Source: Chitinophaga sp. YR573 | GTDB taxonomy: Bacteria; Bacteroidota; Bacteroidia; Chitinophagales; Chitinophagaceae | Direction of reading: 5' to 3' | Assembly: GCF_900110995.1 (NCBI RefSeq) | Contig: NZ_FOJF01000002.1 | Coordinates: forward strand, 1,240,001-1,304,000 | DNA length: 64,000 nucleotides | Part shown: piece after piece, positions 25,814-34,132 of the stretch | Layout: each line of letters opens with the position of its first letter | How positions within the stretch are numbered: position 1 is the first letter of the stretch | Notes under the pieces: model-generated | Told to the model about the DNA's origin: nothing | Seen by the model: the letters and a program-made list of their open reading frames with translations, nothing else | The model's database searches: none | Position numbers and translations under genes: made by a program

Positions 25814-26710
25814 TTATGAACGAAATCCTATCGGTGTAAGTGAAGTATGCTTCTTAAAGAAATTAGAAAAATGTGCGAGATCATCATACCCTAATATAAA
25901 AGATATCTCAGAAATACTCCAGTCAGTTTGCTTAAGTAAAATCTTCGCTTCCTGTATCACTCTCTTACTGATAATATCAGTAGTAGTCTGACCAGTAGTT
26001 TCTTTTAATACTTTATTCAGATGATTAACATGCACGGCTAATCTGTCTGCATAATCTTTAGGCGTACGAAGCTCTAACCGCTGTTGTGATGCTTCAATAG
26101 GGAACTGCCGTTCGAGCAACTCAATAAATAAAGAAGAGATTCTTTCAGACGCATTCTGCACAGAGCCAAGAGCAGATATCGGTTGCAACTTCTGTCCGTA
26201 ATGAATCAGTTCCAGCACAAGGTTCCGCAGCAGATCATATTTATACAGGTAATCACCCGCCAGTTCTTTATGCATCTTCCTGAAAATCAGTTCCAGTTCA
26301 TTGGCTTCTTCTTTCGAAAGCTGAAACACCGGCAATTCTCCGGGCCGGAATATGGGTAAATCATCCAGTATATTTTTAGACAGAAAATCCGGCGTAAATA
26401 TGCAAAAGAAACCTTGCTGGTCAATATTCTGAGGTACCCAGCGATAAGGGATTTTAGGCGTTGCAAAAAGTAAAGCGTTTTCTTCAATATTAATCACTTT
26501 ATCTGCATATTCCGCCCTATTTTTCCCACGTATCAGGCTGATTTTATAATAAGCTTTCCGGGCGTAAGGCATGATACGTGTGCCGGTTGTTTTATCATAT
26601 AGCTTTTCTGTTTCAAAGACATTGAAATGTCCGATCTCCCGGTTAATTCCTTCCGGAAGACAGGCAGCTGCCCTCTGATAGAAATTTTCTATGGAAGTAT
26701 TGCTGATCAT
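25814..26710 (-). CDS. AraC family transcriptional regulator (paralogue of 29674-30543)
   Basis: 298 residues with a cupin-like N-terminus (INIEENALLFATPKIPYRWVPQNIDQQGFFCIFTPDFL) and C-terminal HTH pair (LAVHVNHLNKVLKETTGQTTT and ISEISFILGYDDLAHFSNFFKKHTSLTPIGFR). It shares long strings (LLRN, LLERQFPI, HVNHLN) with the gene at 29674. The SDR gene lies upstream on the same strand, separated by a terminator and a mini repeat, and a -7 box stands 13 bp before this start. Confidence 0.9.
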   Translation of the reverse strand: MISNTSIENFYQRAAACLPEGINREIGHFNVFETEKLYDKTTGTRIMPYARKAYYKISLIRGKNRAEYADKVINIEENALLFATPKIPYRWVPQNIDQQGFFCIFTPDFLSKNILDDLPIFRPGELPVFQLSKEEANELELIFRKMHKELAGDYLYKYDLLRNLVLELIHYGQKLQPISALGSVQNASERISSLFIELLERQFPIEASQQRLELRTPKDYADRLAVHVNHLNKVLKETTGQTTTDIISKRVIQEAKILLKQTDWSISEISFILGYDDLAHFSNFFKKHTSLTPIGFRS

Positions 26711-26723
26711 ATCATTTAAAATT

Positions 26724-26731
26724 CAAAGGTA
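26724..26731 (-). promoter_or_regulatory. -7 box for the AraC gene at 25814-26710
   Basis: TACCTTTG on the minus strand (TAnnTTTG), 13 bp before the ATG, implying a very short leader. Confidence 0.5.
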
Positions 26732-26760
26732 AGTATTTAATGGCCATACAAACAAAACGG

Positions 26761-26809
26761 GGTAGTGCCTCAATTTGAATGTTATGACAGTGTAGATTGA
26801 GGCACTACC
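26761..26809. repeat. Mini copy (copy 5) of the MITE-like element
   Basis: A 49-bp derivative. Its first 39 bp are the reverse complement of the right end of copy 1, and its last 10 bp restore the GGCACTACC terminal repeat, giving 14-bp inverted ends. The 9-mer AAAACGGGG stands on both sides (26754-26762 and 26811-26819), as expected of a target-site duplication. The insertion sits between an SDR terminator and the AraC promoter. Confidence 0.7.
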
Positions 26810-26812
26810 TAA

Positions 26813-26839
26813 AACGGGGCACAGACTATGAGCCCCGTT
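26813..26839 (-). terminator. Rho-independent terminator of the SDR gene
   Basis: On the minus strand an 8-bp GC-rich stem (AACGGGGC / GCCCCGTT) is followed directly by TTTT, 7 bp after the SDR stop codon. Confidence 0.75.
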
Positions 26840-26845
26840 CTGAAA

Positions 26846-27610
26846 TTACAATTGCATACCACCAGAGATCTCAATACGCTGTCCATTGACCCAACGCGCA
26901 TCTTCTGTACATAAGAAAGCAACCACACCGCCAATATCTTCTGCCACACCTGGTCTGCCCAACGCAGTTACATTGCTTATAAACTGTTGCAGCTGTTCAT
27001 CATTTCTAAGATGTCCTCCACCAAAATCTGTCATGATGGCTCCGGGGGCTATGATATTTGCCCTTATACTGCGCGCACCCAATTCTTTGGCCAGGTAACG
27101 TGTGAATATCTCTATTGCTCCTTTCATAGATGCATACACTGAGGAACCCGGTACTGAGATACGGGTGAGACCGGATGATACATTAATAATGCCGCCGCCA
27201 TCATTCATTAGCAACAACAATTTTTGCGTTAAAAAGTAAACACCTTTAAAATGGATGTTCAGCAGTTCATCAAACATATCTTCGCTAACATCAGCAATGG
27301 GAGTATATCCACCAATACCTGCGTTATTAACAAGATAATCGAAATAGGTTGTATCAAATGTCTTGTGCAAAACATCCTGCAGCTGTGTAACAAAAGAACC
27401 AAAGCTTTTTAGATCACCGGTATTGAGTTTGAGTGTTGCAGCTTTTTGCCCGGTCTGCTGTATCTGGGCTACTACAGCCTGTGCATCCTGCACCTGGTTA
27501 TTGTATGTGAGGATGACATCAATTCCTTTTTCTGCAAGTCGTAAAGCCATGTCTTTACCCAACCCGCGACTACCACCTGTAACGAGCGCTATTTTGTTTT
27601 TCTGTTCCAT
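26846..27610 (-). CDS. SDR family oxidoreductase (3-ketoacyl reductase-like)
   Basis: 254 residues. TGGSRGLG at 10-17 binds NADP(H) (the Arg favours NADPH), NNAG follows near 94, the catalytic Ser is in NVSSGL, and YASMK supplies Tyr and Lys. The C-terminus 'EDIGGVVAFLCTEDARWVNGQRIEISGGMQL' is the standard closing of FabG-like SDRs with the IxxSGG strand. The enzyme is cytosolic and probably reduces a carbonyl substrate, which is unknown. It lies 103 bp upstream of an AraC gene, as in the SDR/AraC pair at 0.5-2.2 kb. Confidence 0.9.
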   Translation of the reverse strand: MEQKNKIALVTGGSRGLGKDMALRLAEKGIDVILTYNNQVQDAQAVVAQIQQTGQKAATLKLNTGDLKSFGSFVTQLQDVLHKTFDTTYFDYLVNNAGIGGYTPIADVSEDMFDELLNIHFKGVYFLTQKLLLLMNDGGGIINVSSGLTRISVPGSSVYASMKGAIEIFTRYLAKELGARSIRANIIAPGAIMTDFGGGHLRNDEQLQQFISNVTALGRPGVAEDIGGVVAFLCTEDARWVNGQRIEISGGMQL

Positions 27611-27705
27611 CTTGTATTGTTTTATACTGCAAAGATGGTTAACATATAAACCCGCTGTTTGAACATATCAATCCGTTATTTGCGAAATTCAATCATAAAC
27701 AGAAA

Positions 27706-28215
27706 TCACCCCCAGGGTATCTTTATCTGTATTTCCTTGCTTTTTACGCCTTCCAGAGACAACAGGCAGGCTTTGGCCTCCAATCCCCCTGCAAAGCCCG
27801 TAAGGGCTCCGGAAGCCCCAATAACACGATGACAGGGGACAATGATAGAAATAGGGTTCCTGCCATTGGCAGCACCTACCGCCCTTACCGCTTTGGGGTT
27901 CCCCAGCTGATTAGCAATCTGGGTATAACTACGGGTTTCGCCATAAGGTATAGTTAACAGGGCACCCCATACTTCTTTCTGAAAATCTGTCCCTATCGGG
28001 TCCAGTTCCAGAGAAAATGTATTCCGTTTTCCTTCAAAATACTCATTCAGTTGCCGCTGTGCTTCCAACAGCACAGGATGATCATTACTCTCCACCTCCG
28101 CTTTAGCACGTACCCTATGCGGATCATCATTTTCCCAAAGAATAGCCGCAAGTCCCTTGTCGCTACCGATGAGTGTTAATCTCCCTACAGGAGATGCCAT
28201 ATATTTATATACCAT
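27706..28215 (-). CDS. ogt: Methylated-DNA--protein-cysteine S-methyltransferase
   Basis: 169 residues. The active-site motif IIVPCHRVIG carries the alkyl-acceptor Cys, preceded by the DNA-binding helix 'GETRSYTQIANQLGNPKAVRAVGAANGRNPI' with the Arg finger, and followed by GALTGFAGGLEAKACLL. This suicide enzyme repairs O6-methylguanine by transferring the methyl group to its own cysteine. The size matches the stand-alone Ogt form without an Ada regulatory domain. It lies 23 bp after the SUKH gene's stop and is probably cotranscribed with it. Confidence 0.95.
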   Translation of the reverse strand: MVYKYMASPVGRLTLIGSDKGLAAILWENDDPHRVRAKAEVESNDHPVLLEAQRQLNEYFEGKRNTFSLELDPIGTDFQKEVWGALLTIPYGETRSYTQIANQLGNPKAVRAVGAANGRNPISIIVPCHRVIGASGALTGFAGGLEAKACLLSLEGVKSKEIQIKIPWG

Positions 28216-28238
28216 GAGTAATTAAAAATACGACACTG

Positions 28239-29582
28239 TCACTGAATCTCCCAATCCTTTACTCTTACAGTCACCCCATGTTCCTTGTCCCAGCTGCAAT
28301 TAACATGGAAATGAAACGCATTATCACTATCAATAGAAATATTGCAATTCTTACCTAGTTGCTGCCATACTTCCTGCGGAGTAGCTAATAGTGGTTTATC
28401 CTCATCAGGCATCTCTAAATAATCATTGAAAATATACGCTTCCAGCACCGGCTTAAAATCTGCTTTACCAAGCACTTCTTTCACAAATGCAATAAGCGAA
28501 GCGCTCAGTGCATCTTCCTCACCATCAACATTCAATTCAGCCGCCAGTTCACTCCAGGCCGGCGTCACTTTCCCCTTTAACTCCCATTTATAAGTATCAT
28601 CAAATGTAAACGTACCAAGTCCTTTTATCTTCACATCATCTATAGCAGACCGGTAACGTCGTACGATAGACCATACCACATCATGATACAATAAAAACTC
28701 TTCCTTTAAACGACTTTGATCTCCAACAATACTATCCACCGTAACAAGATAATAATTGTGTTTCTCCCATTTGAAATAAGATCCGCTATCAAATAATACA
28801 GGCGTACTGATTTTAATCTCCCGTCTTGGCAAAGCCGCACTGGGATCAGCCCATTTCTCAAACGCAGCAGCCCGTGTTGCAAATTGCTGCTCATTTTCCA
28901 CCCGTGTGCCATTAGACAGGTATTGAAACACTACATTACGGGCACCATCCAAAATAAATGGTTGTGTAAAAAAGAGCAGAATCAACTGATCAGCCTCCGC
29001 AGCAGTAGTAGGTAAAACACCTGGTATATACTGCTTCGTCAAATGAAGAAACAATGCCTGGTTGTTAGCTGCTGCTATTGGTTTTAACTTGTCAGTTGTA
29101 CTGATCAATGCCAAAAATAAGGTAAAGTTATTCGCTATTTTTACCGACGGAGTAAGTTCCCTGTTATTCGAAAGAATCGCCCATACAGATCCATATTCCT
29201 CTTTATTAAGACTCACTAACAATTGATAACTGACAGAAGGATTGATCTCTCCACTTGCTTTTCCAAATGGGAAATAAAGGGATTTATCATGAGGTAATAA
29301 GGTATTTTCCTGCAGGTATTGTTTATAGCGATTTATTGCAAAGGTCTGATGCTCTGCTGCCTCAAACTGTAAATGATAGATATAGGCCTCATTGGGAATC
29401 AGTATAGACCGGTGATCAGAAGCGATCTTTCTCCAGCCAACATGTAAAAGATACCATTTGAAATCTTCCGGGAAGGGTTTACCAACCAGCAACTCACAAT
29501 CAGCAATCACTTCATTTGTATATTGATAAGGAGAGGATGGTTCTTTTTCGTAGGGGATACCCGCGACGGCAGATTCAATCAT
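28239..29582 (-). CDS. SUKH (SMI1/KNR4)-like protein with DUF6985-like C-terminus
   Basis: 447 residues with no signal peptide. Residues 1-165 follow the SUKH layout (VIADCELLVGKPFPEDFKWYLLHVG, then a strand pattern ending SVWAILSNN), a fold used by immunity proteins and scaffolds. The C-terminal half (from about 255) holds 'VLFDSGSYFKWEKHNYYLVTVDSI' and ends 'VNCSWDKEHGVTVRVKDWEIQ', close to the DUF6985 ending 'WDxEHGlxv'. SUKH proteins in bacteria often protect from polymorphic toxins, but no toxin gene is adjacent; the nearest candidate is the 24.1-kb effector-like gene. Function is unknown. Confidence 0.55.
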   Translation of the reverse strand: MIESAVAGIPYEKEPSSPYQYTNEVIADCELLVGKPFPEDFKWYLLHVGWRKIASDHRSILIPNEAYIYHLQFEAAEHQTFAINRYKQYLQENTLLPHDKSLYFPFGKASGEINPSVSYQLLVSLNKEEYGSVWAILSNNRELTPSVKIANNFTLFLALISTTDKLKPIAAANNQALFLHLTKQYIPGVLPTTAAEADQLILLFFTQPFILDGARNVVFQYLSNGTRVENEQQFATRAAAFEKWADPSAALPRREIKISTPVLFDSGSYFKWEKHNYYLVTVDSIVGDQSRLKEEFLLYHDVVWSIVRRYRSAIDDVKIKGLGTFTFDDTYKWELKGKVTPAWSELAAELNVDGEEDALSASLIAFVKEVLGKADFKPVLEAYIFNDYLEMPDEDKPLLATPQEVWQQLGKNCNISIDSDNAFHFHVNCSWDKEHGVTVRVKDWEIQ

Positions 29583-29673
29583 AAGGTCTTATATTAAAAA
29601 CTTCGCAATGTATATAAAACCGGGGAGAAAAAATAGACCAACGCGCATTATTTGAATTTCATAACTTTATTGT

Positions 29674-30543
29674 ATGAATAAAGCCGAAAGTGCGCAGGAT
29701 TTCTTTGGCAGCAAATACCCGGATCTGAAAATGGCAGATCAATTTACCGTATTTGAAAGAAAGGAGTTTGCCCGCAAGACAGTAGCTTACAACAGAAGGG
29801 ATTTTTATAAGATTTCTTTAACATTAGGTACGGGCCGTTTACATTATGCAGATAAAGGCGTTGAAATAGACCGCCCTGCCCTGATATTCTCCAATCCAAT
29901 GATCCCTTACGCCTGGGAAGCCATTTCAGAAGAACAGGAAGGCTTTTTCTGCCTGTTCACCGAAGGCTTCCTGAAAGCTCAGGATCTGGCACTAAAAGAT
30001 TCCCCGCTTTTTAAGATAGGCGCCAACCCCGTATTCTTCGTCAATCCCGCCCAGCAGGAATACATCAGCACTATCTTTCAGAACATGCGCCGGGAGTTCA
30101 ATTCAGACTACATTCACCGCCACGACTTACTACGCAACCACGTCCACCTCTTACTGCACGAAGCCATGAAAATGCAGCCGGTGGAAAACTATTTCAAACA
30201 CCAGAATGCGGCTGCACGTATCACCTCTATGTTCTTCAAATTACTGGAACGCCAGTTCCCCATTGATTCCCCGCAGTACGCCTTAAAATTAAGGACGGCC
30301 AATGACTATGCAGAACACCTGTCCGTACACGTCAACCACCTGAACCGTGCCATTAAAGAAGTCACCGGTAAAACCACTACAGTGCTCATCTCAGAACGTA
30401 TCCTGAGTGAAGCAAAAGCTCTGCTGCAACACACAGACTGGAGCATCAATGAGATCGCCTGGAGCCTCGGCTATGAATACCCTACCTATTTCAATAATTT
30501 CTTCAAGAAACAAACAGGCGTTACCCCCAGTTCCCTGAGATGA
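29674..30543 (+). CDS. AraC family transcriptional regulator (paralogue of 25814-26710)
   Basis: 289 residues. The cupin-like N-terminus (VEIDRPALIFSNPMIPYAWEAISEEQEGFFCLFTEGFL) and HTH pair (LSVHVNHLNRAIKEVTGKTTT and INEIAWSLGYEYPTYFNNFFKKQTGVTPSSLR) match the 25814 gene along the full length. It diverges from the SUKH/ogt operon with a 91-bp gap, so it may control that operon or itself. Confidence 0.9.
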   Translation: MNKAESAQDFFGSKYPDLKMADQFTVFERKEFARKTVAYNRRDFYKISLTLGTGRLHYADKGVEIDRPALIFSNPMIPYAWEAISEEQEGFFCLFTEGFLKAQDLALKDSPLFKIGANPVFFVNPAQQEYISTIFQNMRREFNSDYIHRHDLLRNHVHLLLHEAMKMQPVENYFKHQNAAARITSMFFKLLERQFPIDSPQYALKLRTANDYAEHLSVHVNHLNRAIKEVTGKTTTVLISERILSEAKALLQHTDWSINEIAWSLGYEYPTYFNNFFKKQTGVTPSSLR

Positions 30544-30684
30544 TTGTTTGAATTTATTAGTTGTTTGCCTTCCGGGAAATTGAGTTTGATCATACAGGGT
30601 AATGTCGCCATGTTTCCTTATGGTCGAAGATAATTTGTAGCATTTTTGTTTAATGAAATAATGCCATTGACTTTCAATTGATTG

Positions 30685-30749
30685 TGATCAAGATCATCGG
30701 GCGTGTTAACCATTATCATTGTTTTGCCTGAGACGCAATGCTACTTTTG
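30685..30749 (+). promoter_or_regulatory. Promoter of baeRF with tandem Crp/Fnr-type operators
   Basis: The -7 box TACTTTTG is at 30742-30749. Operator 1, TAACCATTATCA (30707-30718; the promoter-proximal TCA half is intact), is centred 36.5 bp before the end of the -7 box, the spacing used by six other promoters in this island. Operator 2, TGATCAAGATCA (30685-30696, perfect), is centred 22 bp further up. Confidence 0.6.
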
Positions 30750-30769
30750 GAAGTATAAAAGTACCCGTT

Positions 30770-31810
30770 ATGTCCCTTTCAGAACTATTTCGCGCACAGG
30801 AAAAAGGAAGGACCTGTATTTCTATCATTATCCCCTTTGAGGATAAACTATCTGTGAAAATACAGGTTGGAAAAACTATCGAGAAAGTAGAATGTCTGTT
30901 GCAGGGAATCTATTCTGAAGATGAAATACAAAAAATTTTAATAGCACTGGATAAATTACAATACCCCATGTATCAACAGGGGATAGGAATTTACCTTACA
31001 GAAAGGTTTGTTAAGCTGGCCAGATTTCCTTTTATGGTCAACGAGAAAATTCATATCGGAGACTCTTTCTGGATAAAGGAATTAATCCGTCTGGATTATT
31101 ATAATGTAGGTTATTATGTATTGCAGGTTTCAGAAAACGTAATCAATTTATACGAAGGGAAGCTTAATAAGTTAGAGAAAGTAGAAGATAAAAGATTCCC
31201 TTATTTATTGGAACAATATTCTCCTGTATATGCCGGAAACATACAGATAAAAAATGTAGCTAACCCCCTGTTAAAGAATTACGTGCTGGGAGCAGATAAT
31301 AAATTATCCCATTACCTGGGAGAAAAATTACTTGTTTTATCCGGGCCGGAGAAACACCTTATACAGTTTCATGAAATAACAAATCATTGGACGCATATAG
31401 TAGGTAACGTTACAGGAAACTATATGAATGAACAACTGTCTGTACTGGAAGAAAATGTATGGCCATTAATGAGAGACTGGCTGGACAATCATAAGGAAGT
31501 GCTGGCAAATGAATGGCTGGCAAAGAAATCACTCAACAAAATATCTGATATCCGGGAAATATGGCGGGCGGCTGTGGCTGGAAAAGGAATTATACTACTG
31601 GTCGAAAAAGATTATTCATTACCAGCTTATCAGGAACGGGCAGATGGAGGCATTCATATAAAACCGCCACACACAACATACCGCATTATTTCCGATGTAG
31701 TGAATGAAATTATGAGGATAGTATTGGAAGAGGGTGGAGAAGTGATTATTCTGGAGAATGGATCACTGGATAAACATCATCAGATGGTATTGTTGACAGA
31801 AGGAATATGA
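30770..31810 (+). CDS. Bacterial archaeo-eukaryotic release factor-like protein (baeRF)
   Basis: 346 residues from the ATG at 30770 (MSLSELFRAQEKGRTCISIIIP); the earlier in-frame start lies inside the promoter. The pattern 'CISIIIPFE...' strand, 'GIGIYLTERFVKLARFPFMVNEKIHIGDSF', 'YVLQVSENVINLYEG', and a C-terminal L7Ae-like 'HTTYRIISDVVNEIMRIVLEEGGEVIILENGSLDKHHQMVLL' is that of the baeRF (eRF1/Pelota-like) families. These are thought to act on ribosomes or stalled translation, without experimental proof for most. It is the first gene of the 30.7-44 kb stress island. Confidence 0.75.
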   Translation: MSLSELFRAQEKGRTCISIIIPFEDKLSVKIQVGKTIEKVECLLQGIYSEDEIQKILIALDKLQYPMYQQGIGIYLTERFVKLARFPFMVNEKIHIGDSFWIKELIRLDYYNVGYYVLQVSENVINLYEGKLNKLEKVEDKRFPYLLEQYSPVYAGNIQIKNVANPLLKNYVLGADNKLSHYLGEKLLVLSGPEKHLIQFHEITNHWTHIVGNVTGNYMNEQLSVLEENVWPLMRDWLDNHKEVLANEWLAKKSLNKISDIREIWRAAVAGKGIILLVEKDYSLPAYQERADGGIHIKPPHTTYRIISDVVNEIMRIVLEEGGEVIILENGSLDKHHQMVLLTEGI

Positions 31811-31838
31811 ACAATGGATAGGGGGTATTTTTTCACGG

Positions 31839-31867
31839 GCAACAGGCAGGAATTTCCTGTCTGTTGC
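31839..31867 (+). other. Stem-loop between baeRF and PPOX genes
   Basis: GCAACAGGCAGG pairs with CCTGTCTGTTGC (one mismatch) over a 5-base AATTT loop. It lies 28 bp after the baeRF stop and 20 bp before the next ATG, with no T-run, so it looks like an RNA-processing or stability element rather than a terminator. No promoter is seen here, so the PPOX gene is probably read through from baeRF. Confidence 0.45.
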
Positions 31868-31887
31868 TTCAAATTAAACAACTTAAT

Positions 31888-32352
31888 ATGTTAGGTTCAT
31901 TAACACAACAGCAAATAGACGATCTGTTATTCCGGAATGTGACAGGACGTATCGGTTACCATGATGGGAACAGAATATGTATAGTGCCTGTTAGTTATGC
32001 ATATAATGGTAAACACGTGATCGTACATTCACAGGAAGGAACGAAAATCACAATGATGAGGAAGAACCCTGATGTTTGTTTTGAGGTGGATGAGCTGACA
32101 GATATGAGTAACTGGTCCAGTGTTATAGCCTGGGGTTCTTATGAAGAGATCACGGGCGAAAGAGAAAGATACTATGCAATGAAATTCCTTGTGAGCAGAC
32201 TAATGCATCTTGCGGTAAGTGAAACAGCCAGGATTCCTCATATGGAAGGCCATGATAGCGCTGAAATTTATAAACCGGAAGTAATACGAAGCATAGTATA
32301 TCGCGTCAATATCGAAGAAAAAATGGGTAGATTCGAGAAAACAATATTATAG
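31888..32352 (+). CDS. Pyridoxamine 5'-phosphate oxidase-fold flavoprotein
   Basis: 154 residues from the ATG at 31888 (MLGSLTQQQIDDLLFRNVTG). The split-barrel pattern 'VTGRIGYHDGNRICIVPVSYAYNGKHVIVHSQEGTKITMMRKNPDVCFEVDEL' and 'WSSVIAWGSYEEITGE' is that of the small PPOX-like/nitroimidazole-resistance (NimA-like) FMN proteins. It is cytosolic and probably binds FMN or F420-like cofactor; the reaction is unknown. Similar flavoproteins accompany stress-regulon genes in other bacteria. Confidence 0.85.
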   Translation: MLGSLTQQQIDDLLFRNVTGRIGYHDGNRICIVPVSYAYNGKHVIVHSQEGTKITMMRKNPDVCFEVDELTDMSNWSSVIAWGSYEEITGERERYYAMKFLVSRLMHLAVSETARIPHMEGHDSAEIYKPEVIRSIVYRVNIEEKMGRFEKTIL

Positions 32353-32371
32353 TGTCTCGGGAATTAGGAAA

Positions 32372-32401
32372 AATAAGGCTTGCCACTTGGCAGGCCTTAT
32401 T
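32372..32401. terminator. Bidirectional terminator between PPOX and DUF2892 genes
   Basis: A 13-bp stem (AATAAGGCTTGCC / GGCAGGCCTTATT, one mismatch) with ACTT loop between convergent genes. It overlaps the DUF2892 stop codon, and A/T-rich flanks serve both directions. Confidence 0.75.
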
Positions 32402-32606
32402 AATGTGCGTGCCTGCGGGTTTTAATCCCAAATAAAGTATATAACGGACAACTACCAACGATACCGGTAATTAAGAATATAAAGGCAATAATCATAAGTA
32501 CTGTACTTAATGAGCCTGTTATAATCTTTGTATAATATAAATATCCAACTGCTAACGCCAGTAATATGCGAATTACCCGGTCTGCTTTACCCATATTTAG
32601 TTTCAT
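32400..32606 (-). CDS. DUF2892 (YgaP-transmembrane-like) small membrane protein
   Basis: 68 residues from the ATG at 32604-32606 (MKLNMGKADRVIRILLALAVG). The pattern 'NMGxxDRxIRxxLaxxvgxly' followed by a second helix 'LSTVLMIIAFIFLITGIVGSCPLYTLFGIKT' is the complete DUF2892 signature, with the conserved GxCPLYxlxGxxT end. Longer upstream starts read through the promoter. The role is unknown; in other proteins the domain is fused to rhodanese. It has its own Crp/Fnr-type promoter. Confidence 0.85.
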   Translation of the reverse strand: MKLNMGKADRVIRILLALAVGYLYYTKIITGSLSTVLMIIAFIFLITGIVGSCPLYTLFGIKTRRHAH

Positions 32607-32628
32607 GGTAATTTTTTTGATGATAGGA

Positions 32629-32671
32629 TAAAGGTAAATGCATAATTGCCGGGAAATATTGACACCAGTCA
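32629..32671 (-). promoter_or_regulatory. Promoter of DUF2892 gene with Crp/Fnr-type operator
   Basis: A perfect TGA-N6-TCA site (TGACACCAGTCA, 32660-32671) is centred 36.5 bp from the end of a near-consensus -7 box TACCTTTA (minus strand, 32629-32636). Confidence 0.6.
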
Positions 32672-32702
32672 GGTCTGTAAATGATCTGAATCTCCCCATT
32701 GT

Positions 32703-32745
32703 TATTAAAGGTCATTTATCCGGTAGAAAAGGGCATGTAAATTTG
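32703..32745 (+). promoter_or_regulatory. Promoter of membrane protein/USP unit with Crp/Fnr half-site
   Basis: The -7 box TAAATTTG (32738-32745) is perfect. At the standard 36.5-bp spacing stands TATTAAAGGTCA (32703-32714), where only the promoter-proximal TCA half is intact. Confidence 0.45.
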
Positions 32746-32762
32746 TTTCAAATCTTACTACT

Positions 32763-33245
32763 ATGAGAGGTAACATTTTTTCTCAGCCTTACATCATCTC
32801 TAATCTGATCAGTATACTGATCCTGATTATTGTTCTTGCCAAACCCATATTCGGCAGAATGCTGTTATCACTTATTTTTATGGCAGCAGCGATTATTAAT
32901 ACGGTTATAGCAATTACTAATCCTGATGTTTATAAGATATATGAAAGTCTTGCAGCACTGCCTGTATACGAAGATTTTATCCGGGGGCCTTTCAGCCTTC
33001 ATATCGCAGCTTATATTATAATCATAGCAGTTGGTCAGCTGATGATAGGATTGGGGCTTGCTATGAAAGGGATGTACGAGAGCATTGCTCTCATAGGAGC
33101 CATCATATTCCTGCTGGCAATAGCTCCGCTGGGGGCAGGATCTTCTTTCCCTTGTACTGTGATACTTGCACTGGCCTGTGGAATCCTGTTAAGAGAAGAA
33201 AAAAGACAATCCTGGTTTTCATTGTTATTAAAGCTTAATTATTAA
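32763..33245 (+). CDS. Small integral membrane protein of unknown function
   Basis: 160 residues with about five hydrophobic helices (ISILILIIVLAKPIFG, LLSLIFMAAAIINTVIAI, LHIAAYIIIIAVGQLMIGLGLAM, SIALIGAIIFLLAIAPLG, PCTVILALACGILL). The pattern resembles small DoxX-like or heptahelical-like membrane proteins but I cannot assign a family. It lies 29 bp before a universal stress gene on the same strand and probably shares its transcript. Confidence 0.75.
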   Translation: MRGNIFSQPYIISNLISILILIIVLAKPIFGRMLLSLIFMAAAIINTVIAITNPDVYKIYESLAALPVYEDFIRGPFSLHIAAYIIIIAVGQLMIGLGLAMKGMYESIALIGAIIFLLAIAPLGAGSSFPCTVILALACGILLREEKRQSWFSLLLKLNY

Positions 33246-33274
33246 TACCCTTCCCTTTTTAAAAAAAAACAATT

Positions 33275-34111
33275 ATGAAAAAGATCTTAGTTATACTTAA
33301 TGGTGGAAATACACACAATACAATTTCCTTTGCCTGTTATATGGCTGGTTTTACGGAGGCCAGGCTGACCGCTATCTTTCCACATGCTATACCATATGGA
33401 AAAGAACCAGCGCAGAAACAGGTATATGGATATGCTTATGTAGAATCTATTGTGGAATCTGACCTGTCTGTAAACGAATCCTATGTCAAAGAAGTACAGA
33501 AACAACAGCAGCTTTTCTCTGAAACATGTGAAAACAGAGGCATTCCCTATCATGTGTTCAAAGGAAATGAGGTTAGAACAGAAGAACTGATCGCTGAATG
33601 CCGGTTTGCAGATATGATCATATTAGACACAGCAGCAGATATGAGGCACCATCAGAAAGAAGAACGGGATAAACTCACCAGGTCATTGCTGGCTAATGCG
33701 GAATGCCCGGTTATAATTGCACCGGCTGTTCATGAACCTATCGACGAAATTATTCTTTGTTATGATGGTTCAGCTTCTGCCGTATTTGCTATGAAACAAC
33801 TGACTTACCTGCTGTCCGGACTTGAAAATACCAAAATAACAGCATTACAGGTGAGTGATGACAATGAATGGAAAAAGACAAGAAATAACAGACTAAGAGA
33901 ATGGATGACTGATAATTATAAGTATGTGGATATCGAAATAGTAAAGGCTACAGCTGAAAAGGAGCTATTTAATATCCTGTTAAAGAAAAGCAATACCTTA
34001 GTGGTAATGGGAGCCTATGGAAGGGGAACGTTATCCCGGTTTTTCCATCAGAGTATGGCAGAACAATTGTTGGACTTATCTCCATTGCCTGTATTTATCA
34101 CACATTATTAG
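33275..34111 (+). CDS. Universal stress protein, tandem domains (USP-A)
   Basis: 278 residues forming two Usp domains (about 1-140 and 145-278). The second keeps the nucleotide-binding type motif VVMGAYGRGTLSRFFHQSMAEQLL; the first ends NAECPVIIAP. Tandem Usps bind ATP and act in stress survival and dormancy (Rv2623 in mycobacteria is a known example). It is one of three such genes in the island (also 37851 and 41243). Confidence 0.9.
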   Translation: MKKILVILNGGNTHNTISFACYMAGFTEARLTAIFPHAIPYGKEPAQKQVYGYAYVESIVESDLSVNESYVKEVQKQQQLFSETCENRGIPYHVFKGNEVRTEELIAECRFADMIILDTAADMRHHQKEERDKLTRSLLANAECPVIIAPAVHEPIDEIILCYDGSASAVFAMKQLTYLLSGLENTKITALQVSDDNEWKKTRNNRLREWMTDNYKYVDIEIVKATAEKELFNILLKKSNTLVVMGAYGRGTLSRFFHQSMAEQLLDLSPLPVFITHY

Positions 34112-34132
34112 TTTTTATATTTATTTTATATT

